Of a stretch of 7,879 nucleotides of DNA, positions 6,979-7,879 are shown piece by piece. The first letter of the stretch is position 1. Every line of letters starts with the position of its first letter. Made by a program: the position numbers and the translations under genes. The notes below the pieces were generated by a model, which saw only the letters and a list, made by a program, of their open reading frames with translations, was not told where the DNA came from and did not search any database. The DNA is from DASUMP01 sp036277635 (GTDB lineage: Bacteria; Actinomycetota; Acidimicrobiia; IMCC26256; PALSA-610), in NCBI GenBank assembly GCA_036277635.1, contig DASUMP010000233.1, positions 1-7,879 on the forward strand, given 5' to 3'.

Positions 6979-7006
6979 GCATAGCGAGCACGAGCATCAG
7001 AGCAAT

Positions 7007-7879
7007 TTTCAAGCTACGAAGAGCCAACGGTGGATGCCTTGGCGCCAGATGCCGATGAAGGACGTGGGTGGCTGCGAAAAGCCACGGGGAGCTGCCGACC
7101 GAGCTTCGATCCGTGGATATCCGAATGGGGAAACCCGGCTGGGGTCATGCCCAGTCACCCCTGCCTGAACACATAGGGCAGTGGGAGGGAACCGGGGGAA
7201 TTGAAACATCTCAGTACCCCGAGGAACAGAAAGCAAAAGCGACTCCCTGAGTAGCGGCGAGCGAAACGGGAAGAGCCTAAACCGATGCAGTGGTACAGCC
7301 TGCCGGCGATGCTGCATTGGGGTCGTGGGACCCGCCCGGAGGGACGGCAGACCCTCCAAGGAGTCAACAAGTTGATCGTTAGTGGAACCGGTCTGGAAAG
7401 CCGGGCCGCAGAAGGTAACAGCCCTGTACGCGAAAACGATCAACCTCCTGGCGGTGCTCCCGAGTAGCGCGGGATCCGGGAAAGCCCGCGTGAATCTGCG
7501 AGGACCACCTCGTAAGGCTAAGTACAAGCTGGCGACCGATAGTGCACGAGTACCGTGAGGGAAGGGTGAAAAGAACCCCGGGAGGGGAGTGAAATAGAAC
7601 CTGAAACCGTTGGCTTACAAGCAGTCAGAGCGTCGTTTCGAGGCTTCGGCCTCGAAGCCGTGATGGCGTGCCTTTTGAAGAATGAGCCGGCGAGTTACCG
7701 TTCGTGGCGAGGTTAACCCGAGAGGGGGAGCCGGAGCGAAAGCGAGTCTGAACAGGGCGTTCAGTCGCGGGCGGTAGACCCGAAGCCGAGTGATCTATCC
7801 ATGGGCAGGCTGAAGCGAGGGTAAGACCTCGTGGAGGGCCGAACCCACCAAGGTTGAAAACTTGGGGGATGACCTGTGG
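7007..7879 (+). rRNA. rrl: 23S ribosomal RNA, 5' part (runs off the window)
   Basis: Large-subunit rRNA, 5' end set by aligning CAAGCTACGAAGAGCCAACGG with the E. coli start; it may really begin a few nucleotides later. Conserved landmarks follow in order: ACGGTGGATGCC at 7027-7038, GATGAAGGACGTG near 7053, GAATGGGGAAACCC near 7122, GAAACATCTCAGTACCCCGA near 7202, AGTAGCGGCGAGCGAAACGG near 7251, and GTACCGTGAGGGAAGGGTGAAAAGAACCCC near 7550. The window ends at about E. coli position 810-820. The variable helix near 7635-7665 is short, so no intervening sequence is present in this part. Confidence 0.97.

Overview
The window reads as a chromosomal segment of a high-GC Gram-positive bacterium, most likely an actinobacterium of the class Acidimicrobiia. 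The basis is the near-complete 16S rRNA gene (short V3 loop, the V4 stretch around 5620-5850 and the V6 region around 6080-6130 resemble Acidimicrobiia sequences I remember), the strongly G/C-biased third codon positions, and a class A penicillin-binding protein with C-terminal PASTA domains. Order and genus are not resolved by eye.

Layout. Positions 1-91 hold the first 30 codons of a leftward gene whose N-terminus looks like an integral membrane protein. It diverges, across only 36 bp, from a rightward short-chain dehydrogenase/reductase (128-904). That gap contains a perfect inverted repeat whose arms each carry a TAGGGT hexamer. A long GC-rich hairpin (934-982) separates the SDR from the convergent gene for a bifunctional class A PBP (1024-3357, minus strand). 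The PBP carries a lipobox instead of an obvious transmembrane anchor. Across a 45-bp divergent gap, again with an inverted repeat, lies tyrS (3403-4656, plus strand).

Forty-one bases after tyrS begins the promoter of a ribosomal RNA operon (TTGACG, 17 bp, TAGTAT). Next come a leader of about 380 nt with boxB/boxA antitermination elements, the complete 16S gene (about 5111-6628), a spacer of about 380 nt without tRNA genes but with several strong hairpins and a second boxB/boxA pair, and the first ~870 nt of the 23S gene, which runs off the right edge. A 36-nt segment of the leader can pair with a 36-nt segment of the spacer (30 of 36 positions, no gaps). This would form the processing stem of the 16S precursor, and leader boxA lies inside it.

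The genes are mainly housekeeping: peptidoglycan synthesis, tyrosyl-tRNA supply and ribosome synthesis. I see no mobile element, CRISPR array, defence cassette or other obviously new multi-gene system. The points worth a second look are the lipoprotein-type PBP, the lack of Shine-Dalgarno sequences with -10-like hexamers close to start codons (suggesting leaderless mRNAs), the palindromic divergent promoters, and the architecture of the rRNA precursor.
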